Origin: Holothuria scabra
Lineage: Eukaryota > Echinodermata > Holothuroidea > Aspidochirotida > Holothuriidae
Length of the DNA stretch: 64,000 bases
Assembly (NCBI GenBank): GCA_037179385.1
Contig: CM074196.1
Span: forward strand, 33,876,486 to 33,940,485
Direction of reading: 5' to 3'
The notes beneath the pieces are model-generated. The model was not told the DNA's origin, ran no database searches, and worked only from the letters and a program-made list of their open reading frames with translations. Positions 24,096 to 35,500 of this stretch are shown one piece after another (position 1 is the stretch's first letter; each line of letters begins with the position of its first letter). A program made the position numbers and the translations under genes.

Positions 24096-24344
24096 CGCAC
24101 TAAAGTTGATGAGAACTGTAATGAAGCATCTGAGAGGGAAAAAGGACATCAATCTCTGTGCATACTATAAACCACATTTAGTGTACGTATAGAAAGAAAA
24201 TTGGAACATTGCCCTTTTGACCCTAGCCGTAAGGGCCCTAAGGGGAGAGTTACTGTGCTCACAGTGGGTTGTGTGGGTGCACAATGGTTCATCTACTAGG
24301 TGTTCCATTTTCTGAGATGAGAGTGTTGTCAAGTAAGGTGTATC

Positions 24345-24658
24345 TTAAAGGGCCAATCCTCTCACACCAAACTATACAATTCTTGTAGGGGTTCACAAAA
24401 ATTTTCAATTGGCCCAGTTCTTTGATTGCATGACTGCTAATTCAAACAATGCAGAGAAACAAAGCTTATACACAGCATGAACTGTACTGAGAAGTGTTTT
24501 GATTGTACATATTGACCTTTTTCATACTCATCCTGAAGCAGTAAACCGGGATTGTGTATGGATGAGGATGAATTTCAGACAATTGTGGGCGGGGCCGCCT
24601 TAAGTAGAATTATATTAAAGGTTAGGAGAATTGGTACTGTTAGGTGTGAAAGAATTAA
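24345..24658 (+). mobile_element. TTAA-type MITE family T, copy 4
   Basis: TTAA at 24345-24348 is followed by AGGGCCAATCCTCTCACACC. The right end is TAGGTGTGAAAGAATTAA with TTAA at 24655-24658. This copy shows the TTAA target duplication most clearly. The interior matches the family. Confidence 0.8.
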
Positions 24659-25461
24659 ATGAAACTTTTCCTTTGAGAAATAAAACCCTCATGCATGATG
24701 CAAAAGGGAAAAAAGTGGAAAACACAGAAAATCTTAAAAAGTGATAAAAATGGAAAAAAGAAGGAAGAGATAAAAAAATTGATGAAAGCATTGTGAAAAA
24801 TTACTTTCGGTTGAAGGTCAAGAGCAGTCCCCCAAATTTATTTTGAGGTAACAACTAAATATCAAAATTTTCCTCTTCTTTTCAAAGTATCTTTTATAAA
24901 ATTTTATAATTTCATATTCAATGTAAAACAAGCAGGTGTATCCAGTAAATTTCACATCTAACGAGGAAAAATTGTCACGTGACTCCCAACAGCCAATCAT
25001 GAAACAGGACAGTCTACTACACTACTTCAAGTTGGGGTGACTGCTAATGCCCTTTGAAATATTTTTCAAACATTGCAGTTAAACTGTGTCTGCCTAGAGT
25101 ATGTTGTACGTAGAATTTAATCAGATGCTAATAATGGCTTATAGTATGCCTCACAATATGATGAAAGTATAACAAGGCAGCAATAAGTAATTGGCTTATG
25201 TCAATACTAGTACTCCCAACAGGTGCAGTGCACTGGCAGTTATAACAATAGGACTTTATATTAAGGCCTGTTTTCCACGTTGGCAACTTAATACTGCAGT
25301 TGGCATCAAACATTGCTAATAATTGCTTTTCTCTCTGAGTAAACAAAATTTGTCATTTGTAAATATAGAATTTTCTCAGATTATTGGATGCATAATACTT
25401 TGATGAAGTTAATGACATGCAGCAAAGGGCATCAATCTCAGGCTGGTTTGTGGATTGGGTT

Positions 25462-26642
25462 AGACAGTTCGGGAGATAACCCTTTTTGAGGGAGGTTTTA
25501 ACACTACCTGAAACAAGGGAGGTTTGAAAGCTATCACTTATTCATGATCTTAATACATATACATCATGTATCGCGTAGTATTTCTACATGTTCGTTTCTA
25601 CTGTCGTGAGCACGATTATACCACACGAAATGTTTGCAACCGGGAGCTTTTCGTATTACTAGTATACTACAGTAGCGGCAATAACACAGTAGTGCGCCGC
25701 ACAGAACCCCATACCGTTTCAGGCGGATCAAGTGTATAACGTTGTGCATCGTAATGATCATATATTCTTGCCTTATGTCGCCAACGCACATTTACAGCCG
25801 AGAGATTCTTTTTAAGTACATAGAAACGGGCACTGAGGAACAAAGGGAGAGAACCTATGGCGAACCAGACAAAAACACAACAGAGAGATTAGTGAACTTG
25901 TGGTGACCGTCAACAATGGTAAATTCTAAGTCGGTACGATAAAACTCTGTTTAGGATTATACTAAGGGGATACTTCCAATGCAGTGGAACTGTTGGTGTC
26001 TATCGGGTCGCCAGTGTTAACACTGGTTCATTAAACACATGCAGACTTACGGCGAAAATCTGTGTCCTTGAACACACAGGAAGCAGTGAATCGCTTGATT
26101 CTTCCATGCTTCAATTTACCCGACAAATATTTATATACTCTAGCTGACGTCTTGTGAACTATGCTAACTCAAGGTTGAGATTCAGTTTAACTTCGGTAAG
26201 CTTTTCAATTTTGACTTCGAACTTAACGTGCTATACCAGCCTATGATGCAACTAACGAGCACACGTTTTCTCAATGTTAGTACCTGTTCCGCTACGTTTT
26301 CCTGTTATTTACAGCTATTGAAAATGGCTGTTAAAGATTCTACGAATAAGCTTAGGGCAGTATTTGCGAAGTTTGACCTATGTTAATTTGAAAACGGCGT
26401 GGTAAGTGCCCAATGTGGACTCGTCTTTTTAATAGATAGGGCTACGAAGGATATGAATATGCAAACATTTCCCTTTCCTGATGGATGTAAAATTTTCCCC
26501 AAGGGTAATAGTGATCAACATAATACATGCTATACGTTAGGCTCCTAATGCATTGTGGGGAATGCGGCGCCCTTCATGAAAACCTCCCTTCTTTTAAGGA
26601 GGTACAAACCTCCTTAGAAAACGGACATCTCTCGAACTGTTA
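25462..26642. mobile_element. Probable 1.2-kb TIR element with CpG-rich interior
   Basis: The left end CAGTTCGGGAGATAACCCTT then GAGGGAGGTTTT resembles the complement of the right end (ACAGTTCGAGAGATGTCCGT then GGGAGGTTTTCAT), over roughly 80 bp with indels. The interior is CpG-richer than the surroundings. A 75-codon minus-strand open stretch (25564-25791) has no recognisable domain. The right end abuts a SINE-A fragment. No transposase is visible, and the boundaries are approximate. Confidence 0.5.
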
Positions 26643-26800
26643 GATGGATTTATACATCCAATTGATTTAAGTCAAGCCTACCATGGCCTTTTTTCCAGTT
26701 GTGGCTCATTTGCTCGTTTTCCTACTCCATTGCTTATGCTGCGCACTGACCACAATGGCAGTAGGTTTTGTTTTTAAAGTTTTTGGATAGACCAAACCAA
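26640..26800 (-). repeat. SINE-A partial copy, internally deleted
   Basis: It contains CTACCATGGCCTTTTTTCCA, GTTGTGGCTCATTTGCTCGT and CAATGGCAGTAGGTTTTGTT, as in 48590-48830. The start GTTAGATGGATTTATACATCC is a shortened version of the family 3' end. Confidence 0.6.
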
Positions 26801-26919
26801 CTGGACTGTGAATGGATGCATGGGTGGGGGGGGAACATCTCCCTGAGTGGATTCGTCTGTAAGCTCTCAAGTGCGAGGTCACACATGTAGGCACTCAAAC
26901 AAACCCACATGCACATAAC

Positions 26920-27065
26920 CCTGTGGACTGGGGGTTGTAGAATATGCCCATGGTATTCCCTGTCTGTCATAAGAGGTGACTAAATGGGAGGATTTGAGCA
27001 GTATCCCTGGAGTGACACTGTATAACACATTCCTGCTGGGTGTGACGTTAAATCTTATCTAACTA
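26920..27065 (+). repeat. SINE-like repeat B, copy 2
   Basis: It contains CCTGTGGACTGGGGGTTGTA, GGTATTCCCTGTCTGTCATA, AGAGGTGACTAA, TGTATAACACATTCCTGCTG and the tail TTAAATCTTATCTAACTAAC. It lies about 120 bp beyond a SINE-A fragment in the opposite orientation. Confidence 0.6.
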
Positions 27066-28042
27066 ACTAACCCACAGGCACACTCGCATTGACACGCACA
27101 TACACAAAACATAGATATTGTAGTATTATTACTGTGATTGGCTCAAATAGATATTTCTCAATGCCATTAAGTCACCTATGTTATACCACAAAGTTATATC
27201 ATGTTTATTCTGTCTATTTTCTTTATTTTTTAACCTGACTGATGAATTGCAGGGGGGCAAAAGAATATATTCCCCCTTTCCCCTAGGACTGATGTTCCTT
27301 CATGCAGCTAGTATTTGGAGGCACTGTTTAATTATAACCACATAGACTTGGTAGTGAGTACATCAGGTACACTTGTAGAATGTAAATCATACTTTTGGTT
27401 TTGGACAAGTGCCGTTAGTGGTATTTGTTTGTACCATGACAAGTCCTAGACATAATCGATGTCGAACCGTTATTTTTACGCACGGTTGCACTTGAGAGTG
27501 ATGACTCACCTCATCTGGGGGACTAAGAGCGGAAAGTGGCTATTCCCTTTGATATCCTTTACTCCCCAAGTTGAGGAGAGACGGACTTATTATGTAACTC
27601 TTTGTTTATGTGTTGCGTTTATAGTGTCTGTAAGTAAACCAAGCACAGCCAAGGTAGAGATTACGTACTATACTCATGTTAGTGTCACGTTAGTGCTAGT
27701 GTTGCATTCATTGAATGCAGGCATGCACACAAGCATTCATTGTATCCGTTGGAGAGCATTTCCGCAGGGAGTAGGTTATATGCAAACAGCCTATTTCTTC
27801 TGTGACCGCTTTTTAATTCAAAGCCATCCTGCAGTCAGTTTTGTTAACTTCAGTCCGAGAATGTAACGCTGTCCGAGAATGTAATGTTCAAGTCTCGATG
27901 TGGACTCGTCTTGGCATGACGCACACTTTTATTCATACCACTACTCAAAAATTTTAAAAAGTTATTCATGCAAATGAGCTTTTTTTTACTCTTACTAATG
28001 AAAAAGAATTGTAATTGTACTCACAAACCTTGGCAACACACT

Positions 28043-28410
28043 TCATGATGAAACGGTCCCTCTTACTTTTTGTTACATTTTTCCCCTCTGCCTGATTAAA
28101 TCTTATTGCTTCAGAGAGGAAAGGAGGCTCACTACATGCCGACTTGGTTAGGTTAAGTTTCACATCTGATTTATTGATTGACAGTAAAAGATGTGTTTCA
28201 ATACACAAAAAGTTACGTAACATTTGGGGTTAGCTAACAGGTCAGTCAGCATGTGTTAATTGCTTTTCACGCAGTGTGAACACAATGAAAAAAGCTCACT
28301 TGAAGTCACAGATCATATACAAAATCATATATCAGTTACACCCCACACCGCCTTTGATGTACTGGGGTGTCTATGTTGCTTTTAAAAGAAGCGACGTCAC
28401 AGCATGTGTT
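28043..28410 (+). repeat. Dispersed repeat R1, copy 2
   Basis: Counterpart of 7877-8255. At TTTGATGTACTGGGGTGTCT it shows the form without the hairpin insertion found in copy 1. Confidence 0.7.
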
Positions 28411-28411
28411 A

Positions 28412-28620
28412 GGGTTAAAGGGAAAGTTGAACCAAAAATTTGATTTTCATGTGTGAAAGAGGGGCCAAATCTACACAGTGTGGTAAAACTTCCATTGAAA
28501 TCAGACATGTTTTTCTTGAGATATCATAAAATGAAGTCACTAGATTTGTGTTCCAAAGTGAGCTGAAAGGCAGTGCTGTCACTTCCTCACATTGGCAAGG
28601 AAGGAATTGTTGTTTCCTTT
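28412..28620 (+). repeat. Possible one-ended MITE (TTAAAGGGAAAGTTGAACC start)
   Basis: A repeat-like end TTAAAGGGAAAGTTGAACC is followed by AT-rich sequence. No matching inverted end was found before the neighbouring MITE at 28699, so the call is tentative. Confidence 0.3.
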
Positions 28621-28698
28621 TGTTTTTCAGAGAGTTGTGGTGACCTTGAAGTTGCTTGTGATAAGACCATTTAAGTTTTTCTATATTTACTTGGGGTA

Positions 28699-28991
28699 TT
28701 TGAAGGCTCTCACCCCAAACAGTGACAGTATCTCTCTCCTAACCTACTTACTTAAGCACCTCCCACATCTGTTTAAAACTCATCCTTGTCCAGACACAAA
28801 CTCAGTTTATTGCTTCAGGGTGAGTATATTTTGCTCATCAAAAAACTCTCTGTACAATACAGTCTGTGTAATATGAGCTGTGGTACTTTGCATTATTTGA
28901 ACAAGCTATCAATCAGAGCTGAGCCAATTTGTGAATTTCTGTAAACCACTACAAAAAATTATAGTTTGGGGTGAGAGGATTGGGCCTTATA
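28699..28991 (-). mobile_element. TTAA-type MITE family T, copy 5 (reverse)
   Basis: It starts at TTGAAGGCTCTCACCCCAAAC and ends at GTTTGGGGTGAGAGGATTGG then GCCTTATAA. The interior is the complement of the other copies (CAGTTTATTGCTTCAGGGTG, ATCAATCAGAGCTGAGCC). The TTAA ends are mutated. Confidence 0.8.
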
Positions 28992-30707
28992 AGTGGATGT
29001 TTCATATTAAGTGTGATCCTAGTATCTGTACTTCACGACATTTTCTACACAAATTGTTGTCAGCAGCTTCCATATGTACATGTATACTCTAGTTGCAGCT
29101 AGCTAATTATGTCACTCAATATATGAACATGTCCCACGGCCATTTTGTCCCTAGCTTGCTGTGATTGTAAATCTCACTTTATGTGAGCATGTACTCTATT
29201 GACTCTGACAAAGACATAAACAAGTTTTAGTGCAGTTAGTGACAAGTTCTCGTCAAACTTCAACTACACAACATTTTTAGAGTGACACTAGTTTTGTGAA
29301 ACTAAAGAAGTCAACTGTGGGTTTTGAAACTTGCTAAATAAGCACCTTACCTAGCTAATTTCTGTCAACTCTACAGTATCACATGCCACTTTTAATAATT
29401 GCTCGTAAACCAAAGAGCGTGTTCCAAACGTTTTCCATTTTCACAGCTCTGGAAAAAGCTTGACCTTTTTTTAGCAAACACTTCCCTGGCTGGCAATAGT
29501 AAGCTGGTAAGACAAAGAGTTTCAAATGATGCATTTGTAGGAGTTAGTCATATATATGTCCCTTCAATTTTAATGAGTGGGATGCAGTCTTATTTATTAA
29601 AAACTGTATCACTTTTGTTGCATCTGATATCCAGGACAGCGGAACAAAACTGGGAAATTTGTGAATGAATGTGTGGAAGCCTTGCATTTGCACTAGTAGG
29701 CGGATCACATGATTAAAAGTGGCCTTTTGGGGAAATGACATAATAATATGAAAATAAGAGAAGAGAATATAACAAAGACACAGTAACCATTAAAAATAGA
29801 ACTATACATATGTGAGCCATTTTTATCATTTTTGGTGGTAATTTTTTTATCATGTGGTCCTTTTTCTCTTCATCAGAACAGGGGTACATGCCAGCCTTGC
29901 TATTCTACATGTGGAGATATGTATATACAAGGGCTGGACTATTTTCATGTTTTTGTTAAGACTGTTCTTATGGAGGGAATTGTCAGTTTCAGTTTGAGTC
30001 TTGTATACTGTAAAAATTACTATCAAACACATGAAATTTTACAACTGTATGCTACAATGTCATTTGTCCCTTACATCGATCTCTTGGTACTTTTATCACA
30101 GATATTTCCTGCTTATAAGCTATGGGGGGAAGCCACAATGAACTTTACAAGACATGGGTGGCTCTGTTTCAGTTTCAGTTGATTTATTTTTTTTTCAGGG
30201 GGTGGAAAGAATCGACAACATATGATAGAACTGAATTCAAACAAAGAGTAATTTTAAGCTGCCACTGAAATACAATTCATAGTTTACTTTAGTGTGACTT
30301 TAAGTTAGCATGCAGCAGGCCTTGAGTTTTGAAAGTTTCATGTGTGCCAAAAAAATCACTCAGGAACTTCAGGGGTATGGTAGGTATGCTGTTTGTTTTA
30401 TTAAATGTCAATAGAATTTTAAAGCTAGCAGTCTTCATTTAGCTGTGTGAAAAATTACATCCTTCACAGTGATTTAAGGTGAGTGATAGTGCAATTGCAC
30501 TCACATGGCCTCAAAAGTTAAGGCCTGAAGCAGTTACCCCAATTCTTACTCTGACATATGAACTGCATGTCAAAATTCTCTTTGTAATTTATTTCTATGT
30601 GCAATTTCTGTAATATTGTGCATTTTAGTACAAAGTTGTGGCATCTTCCAGCTAAGAAAAGGTCGTTTGGCATGAAATGAGCAATTTTGTGACAAAATAA
30701 CTATTAT

Positions 30708-30790
30708 CGGGAAAAAGGCCATGGCTGGCCTGCCTTAAACCATCCGGCTAGAAACTGAGTAGTTAAACTCCATTTAACTTTTAACTAAAA
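30708..30790 (+). repeat. SINE-A 3' fragment, + strand
   Basis: GGGAAAAAGGCCATGGCTGG, CCTTAAACCATCCGGCTAGA and AACTGAGTAGTTAAACTCCA match the complement of SINE-A. It lies just before the LINE fragment. Confidence 0.5.
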
Positions 30791-30836
30791 TAGCCATAAA
30801 TTTGTAAGTGAGTGTAATATGGTATTATTTAAGTGT

Positions 30837-31135
30837 TTACGTGACCTTCGATCCAATTCCCAATCTCTTCTAATTACAATCATCTGTTACCCATTCTTAT
30901 GATGATGGAGCCTATGCTATTTTTTCTGCCAAATTGTGGAATGATCTTCCATCTTTTGTTAGGAACTCATATTCTATCGATAAATTTAAAACTAACTTGA
31001 AAACTAATATGTTTACTATTTCATATTAACTCCCTGTTAGACAGTCTTCAGCACTTCCAGACGCTTTGTGTAAGGCAGTTTATAACAACTGTATTATTGT
31101 TATTGAATATCGTTATCGTTATCGTTCTCATTCTC
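30837..31135 (+). pseudogene. LINE (CR1/L2-like) ORF2 C-terminus and 3' tail
   Basis: Codons 30883-31029 read FSAKLWNDLPSFVRN, then IDKFKTNLKTNMF and a stop, the typical C-terminal signature of CR1/L2/Jockey-type non-LTR retrotransposon reverse transcriptases. The preceding LRDLRSNSQSLL lies in another frame (from 30837), so one frameshift is present. Downstream is a short 3' UTR (CACTTCCAGACGCTTTGTGT...TTATAACAACTG) and a degenerate GTTATC/TTATTATT tail to about 31135. The rest of the LINE is absent, as expected for 5' truncation. The exact clade is not resolved. Confidence 0.75.
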
Positions 31136-31379
31136 ATTATTATTTGAATTTGGGTTGATTGCAATTTCTCTCTGAAAATGATAGGTACCAAGCATATTTT
31201 TTATGAAGATCTGGAGGCAGCTTGTTCAGATTTCATCTTCAAATTTTCATTTTAGATTTTCCAAACATAGAGTTTTATTGTTCCAGCAGTAATTCAAATG
31301 TGTGTTCTTCCTTAATATTGCCATATTTTTCCTCACTATTATACAATATTTCCTCTGTTATTTGTTGTTTCATGATATC

Positions 31380-31545
31380 ATCGTTATATCACGCTGATTA
31401 AAATAACGATTAAAATCGTGATTTTAATTGAAAAAATCATGATTTAATCCAAAAAATGTGATTTAACTCAATTTATTTGATTTAAATCACCAATTTAAAT
31501 CATGATTTTTTAAAAAAAAAAAATCAAAAAAATCAACAACCCTGG
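31380..31545. repeat. AT-rich GATTTAAATC-type repeat with CAGGGTTG-like end
   Basis: Repeated ATCATGATTTAA, TGATTTAAATCA and AAAATCG words give local self-complementarity. The complement of the right end reads CAGGGTTGTTGATTTTTTT, reminiscent of hAT-type ends, but no opposite terminus was found. The class is not assigned. Confidence 0.4.
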
Positions 31546-33185
31546 TACGGTACATAATATATTATGCAGTAATATGAAACTTTTAGAAAAGCTAAAACCA
31601 TATGAAGGAAGCTATAACAAACGTGGAAAAATACTAGCAAGGGAATTAAATGTGAAAAACAACAGAAGCCTACAGCAGTTATACAAGTAGGAAAAATACC
31701 ATGTGTGGCATGCAGGCACATATAAGGGGGGGGGTGGGATGAATACTGGGGAAGCACGCCACCTTCATTAAACAAATCCAAAAGATGCTTCTTGGTGGAT
31801 GAAGCTAAAAGTGACTTTATTCATAATTGAAGACAAAACCCGGTTTAAAAATCCTGGATGTGTAGCTCAGCTTGCTTTTGAAATATTATTTTAAGTGGTG
31901 TCACCATTTAAAAAAGGAACAAATAAAAAAGTTATTTTTCACCACGAAAAACATTGCCAATAGCCAATTGTGCAAACCATTTCTGGCAGAACAATTTTCC
32001 TATAAAAATGACCATCCAGGTGCTAGTGTTTCACATTGGTATGAAGATATAACTCTACTTCTGAAAACATCAGTATTTACAGGACATCATCAGTCATGTG
32101 ACCAAGAGAGACCGCTTGCTATCCTCCCCCCCCCCTCCTCAAAAAAAAAAGACCAATGCAAAGGCCATTTACTGAAGCATGAAGGAAATATTATCCCAAT
32201 GCACCTTTACTAGACCTTCTAGATTAATTCTTTCAAAAACCAAAATTTCACATCATTTTGCATTTGAGCATTTTGAAAAAGTAAGCTTTCAAAGGAGATT
32301 GGAACAACCCTTCCAGCTAACACAACCTTCCACTAGGCTTGCTTATCATCCAGCACTGAAGAACAAAAAAAAATATTACCCCAATGCACCACACTTAGAC
32401 TTTCCAGGTTAGTTAATTGTGGCAAAAAAAAAAATCTTGCTCCATTTTGCATTGATGCCCCTTGACAAAGCAAGCAGTCTTCAATGGGAAGTGGAAAGCT
32501 CCCTCCCCTTATACTCCTTCCCCAGACCAGCTTATCACCTTCATTTATGTGCCCTCCCTTCCCTGCCTACCCAAATTGGTTACTCTGACTAAAGTTTGTG
32601 GCATCAGCAAATCAAATCACCAAAATGCTTTCCCTTTCATTACCTTCTATTTACATGTAATCCTTACTTACCAGCAAGATTCAAGTCCTTGCCAAGCTTC
32701 TCTTTAGCACAGTGGGACCAGGCGGCTAGAGGGCGCCACAATATACCCTATTCCTTCTCTCTTTCTTGCCTGTCCAAAGACATTACACAGTTTGAATTCC
32801 ATCTACACTTTCCAAGTTATATTATAGACTTGCAAAAGAGTAGTCTATCTTTTATGATAGAATAATCAACAAAGTTTGGAGAAATGATGGCATGAAAGGA
32901 AATGAAACAAAAAGTTTGTCTGTTCACGTTCTCCCCTTCTTGCTCCATCTGCTGTCTTTGTGTAAGTCTGTATTAAAGTGCAAGTGGTGCTCCTTGTTTC
33001 ACTCAGACTGCATTCTTTTTTAACATTTTAAAAGCAAAAGTAACCTTTTTTGATTTAAAAGAATTGAAAACATTTGCTACCTGTTCCTTACTGCTTTTGA
33101 AAATGAACAAGTCGCTGATGGAGGCGGTTGGCGAAATTTAAAACAGCTTTGATTTTATTTGATACATCACATCTTTGTTACAGCT

Positions 33186-33560
33186 AGGGTTCCCTGTGGT
33201 CATGAAAAACCTGGAAAAGTCATGAATATTTGGAAAATCATTTCATGGCCTGCTGACCTTGAATTTTGAGGCACGCAAGTGAGAGATCGACTGCACACCC
33301 CCACTCACATCAAATCACTGGGGGTGTAATTTTTTGCTCTGCTAAATGAAAAACATTAGCTCATATAAATCTGCAGTAGTTAAATAAACAGCACACCTAC
33401 CACACCCCTCAATTTCATGAGGAGTGTGATTTGTAGCACATCTGGAAATTCTAAAACTCAAGGCCATGGAAATTCTAAAATTTAAGTTCTGGCCTGGAAA
33501 CGTCTTGAAATTCAAGGAAATTGCTTGATTTTGATTGGATGAAGTGACACTCCAGCTCAA
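33186..33560 (+). repeat. Dispersed repeat with GTCATGAAAAACCTGGAAAAG motif
   Basis: GTCATGAAAAACCTGGAAAA and later CATGGAAATTCTAAAATTTA blocks resemble repeats of this type widespread in animal genomes and a fragment near 11770. An inner part (33380-33465, with GAGGAGTGTGATTTGTAGCA) recurs inverted at 37720-37805. Boundaries are unclear. Confidence 0.4.
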
Positions 33561-34117
33561 TTCTCACAAGGAATGGCAAAGTGTGGTCACATTAATAATA
33601 TCATATTTTATTATTCTCTTCAACTCTATCTTATAGACGAATCCAGACAGATTGTGATGGTCTGATTTTAGTCGGCCATTACTGGGGTCCATCACCTTTA
33701 ATCTTTAAATTTCCTTCCTTTCCTGTTCCATGGATGGTTGTGCACTAAAGTTTATCTTAATTTTCTCAACTTCACTGAATATTAGGATTTGAAATTCAGG
33801 TAGACAATGAAGATAGATGATTAAAGGCTGATGGACCCCAGTAATGGCAGCCTACAGTCACTAAAAACAAGCGGATTTGTCTATATGTCATTTTATGTAA
33901 AATGTCAAGAGGAAGGTTGCTAAAAGTCTTCGTTTGGTTGTATGAAAACAGTATGGAAAAGGCCATGTAAATATAATTCCTCACAAAGTACAGGAACCTG
34001 GTATTAAATAGTGTGTTGTTCTTTGAAGTTGAAAGTGTTGGCTGAGTTCCTTTTTTCTATGGATCAGTTTTTTTTTTCTAAAATGATTCACAATTTTTTT
34101 TCCTCCCTTTATTCCAG

Positions 34118-34185
34118 CCGATAATGGGAAGATGTTGGGAAGTTTACTAAATGTACACATCAAGGAGACTGGTGTAGGGAAGGAG
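34118..34185 (+). CDS. Next exon of the same unidentified host gene
   Basis: A 68-nt exon with acceptor TTTATTCCAG|CCGAT after a T/C-rich tract (34091-34117) and donor GGAG|GTAAGTC. It contributes two bases to a split Ala codon from exon 5474-5553, followed by 22 open codons (DNGKMLGSLLN, VHIKETGVGKE), and ends in phase 0. The joined 49-residue segment is hydrophilic at its end and looks like ordinary globular protein. I cannot name the family. The intron between the exons is 28,564 nt and filled with repeats. No convincing next exon in phase 0 was found before 64000; weak candidates are recorded elsewhere. It could instead belong to a different gene, but matched phase and donor quality argue for one transcript. 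Confidence 0.6.
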
Positions 34186-34490
34186 GTAAGTCTTCTTAAT
34201 AATGTGGTAAAATTCTTCAGATATTAGCATCAAAGGTATTTCAACTGGATGTGGACTTGAAGCAAGCAAGCAATCAAGACTAAAGGTATGTCTTTCTGAG
34301 TAGATTTGCTTCTTGTTAGAGTGTTAAATTCCATTTGTAGAACTGGTGGTGCTATGGGAAGCAGACCACGAAAGATTATATCTGAGTCACTTTGTGACAG
34401 ATTGTCAAAGGCAGTATTTCTGTTTAAATATGTCTTACATGGGGAAAGATAAAAGAGTTGAAAAGGTAAGAGTGTAAGTCACAATCTACA

Positions 34491-35340
34491 TAACGTAACA
34501 TAGCCCTTACTAAAACTACATGTCTACCACTAAATAGTGTAAAACCACTGTTTTGGGTGGTAAGTCAGGTTTTTACTTGATGTTAACATCTACAATTTTT
34601 AGCCACTCTAATGCTTAATGGATTTTATCATATTTTTATTGATTTTAAAGGTAGTGTGATACCAAAATGTCAGTGTCGGGTATTTGATGTAAAAAGCATT
34701 AGAAATCAAGAAAATTGCCATAATGTCAATCAAATTCGGTTAAAAATTGGCCATTTTACAGGTTTATTTCTGATTTGCACTTAATCATGCATAAATATGA
34801 GCTCAGTATGTAAATTTTGTGATGTCATGGAAGGGACATGCCATATATGGGTAATGTTATCCTTTGTTTTTGCAATCTTCATTTCAAGGGCAGTTGTAAC
34901 ATTAGTATTTAATATTGAAAGTTTAAATTGTGTCCTAGAAAATCATCAGTATCAATCACCAAACCGTAAACAATCTGATAAGTAATTAAATGATAAGAAA
35001 TACAGAATTAACATAAATCAACACTGCAACACTCAGCATCACTATTTTTGCATAACCAACAAGTTGCTTCAGAAACATTAAAACTTTGAAGTGGTATATC
35101 TTGAGAATGGTAAAAGATATTGACATAATTCCAACAGATTCTTCCTTAGGAGACCTTGCTCCTTAACTACCAAGTAAATTCAGCCTAGGGCTTTTTGCTG
35201 ACATGTCACACTACCTTTAAGGGTTGGAGTGGCTAGAAGCTGTAGGTGCTAACATCAAGTAAAAACCTGACCAAAAGTCGGGTTTTAGACTGTTTCGTGC
35301 TAGGCAGCTTTAGTATAAAGGGCTATTTCATGTTATGTAA
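34491..35340. mobile_element. Palindromic MITE family P, copy 2, split by a nested MITE
   Basis: The left half has TAACGTAACATAGCCCTTAC, CTACCACTAAATAGTGTAAA and TTTTTACTTGATGTTAACAT. The right half has the complement (AACATCAAGTAAAAACCTGA, GACTGTTTCGTGCTAGGC, AAGGGCTATTTCATGTTATG). Without the insert at 34645-35220 it is about 275 bp, the size of the other copies. Confidence 0.75.
34645..35220. mobile_element. TTAA-flanked MITE nested in family P copy 2
   Basis: TTAA at 34645-34648 with AGGTAGTGTGATACC, and CTGACATGTCACACTACCT with TTAA at 35217-35220. The terminal repeats are short (AGGTAGTGTGA plus a nearby ATGTCAG). The 576-bp interior has a short open frame without recognisable content. 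TTAA duplications indicate a piggyBac-style mechanism. Confidence 0.75.
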
Positions 35341-35349
35341 TAGGGCATC

Positions 35350-35500
35350 TCATCCAGCAGTGCTTCTAGCTTTGACTAGACACTTATTTCAGACAATAAT
35401 TGAATATGTAACCATGTAAGAAGAAGCCTACATGAAAAGTTTGAAAGCCTATAAACGTTCAAACCAGCAAGTTTGGGGGTTTATCTTATGTGGTGGTAAG
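35350..35500 (+). repeat. Diverged DIRS right-end remnant
   Basis: GTGCTTCTAGCTTTGACTAG, CAGACAATAATTGAATATGT and TCAAACCAGCAAGTTTGGGGG follow the order of the copy A right end (GTGCTAGTTAG...GCCAGACAG, CAGACAATAATGGTTACATA, CCAAACCAGGGAGTTTTGG). Divergence is heavy. No internal DIRS sequence accompanies it. Confidence 0.55.

Larger units (their letters stand above)
5554..34117 (+). other. Large repeat-filled intron of the host gene (inferred)
   Basis: It is bounded by GTAAGTA at 5554 and TTCCAG ending at 34117. No coding region can be supported inside except transposon debris. Segments in which I see nothing but AT-rich unique or very old repeat sequence are 5554-7876, 10482-11769, 12571-14579, 14986-17845, 19290-20512, 21207-23534, 24659-25461, 27066-28042, 28992-30707 and 31136-33185. 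Confidence 0.5.
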
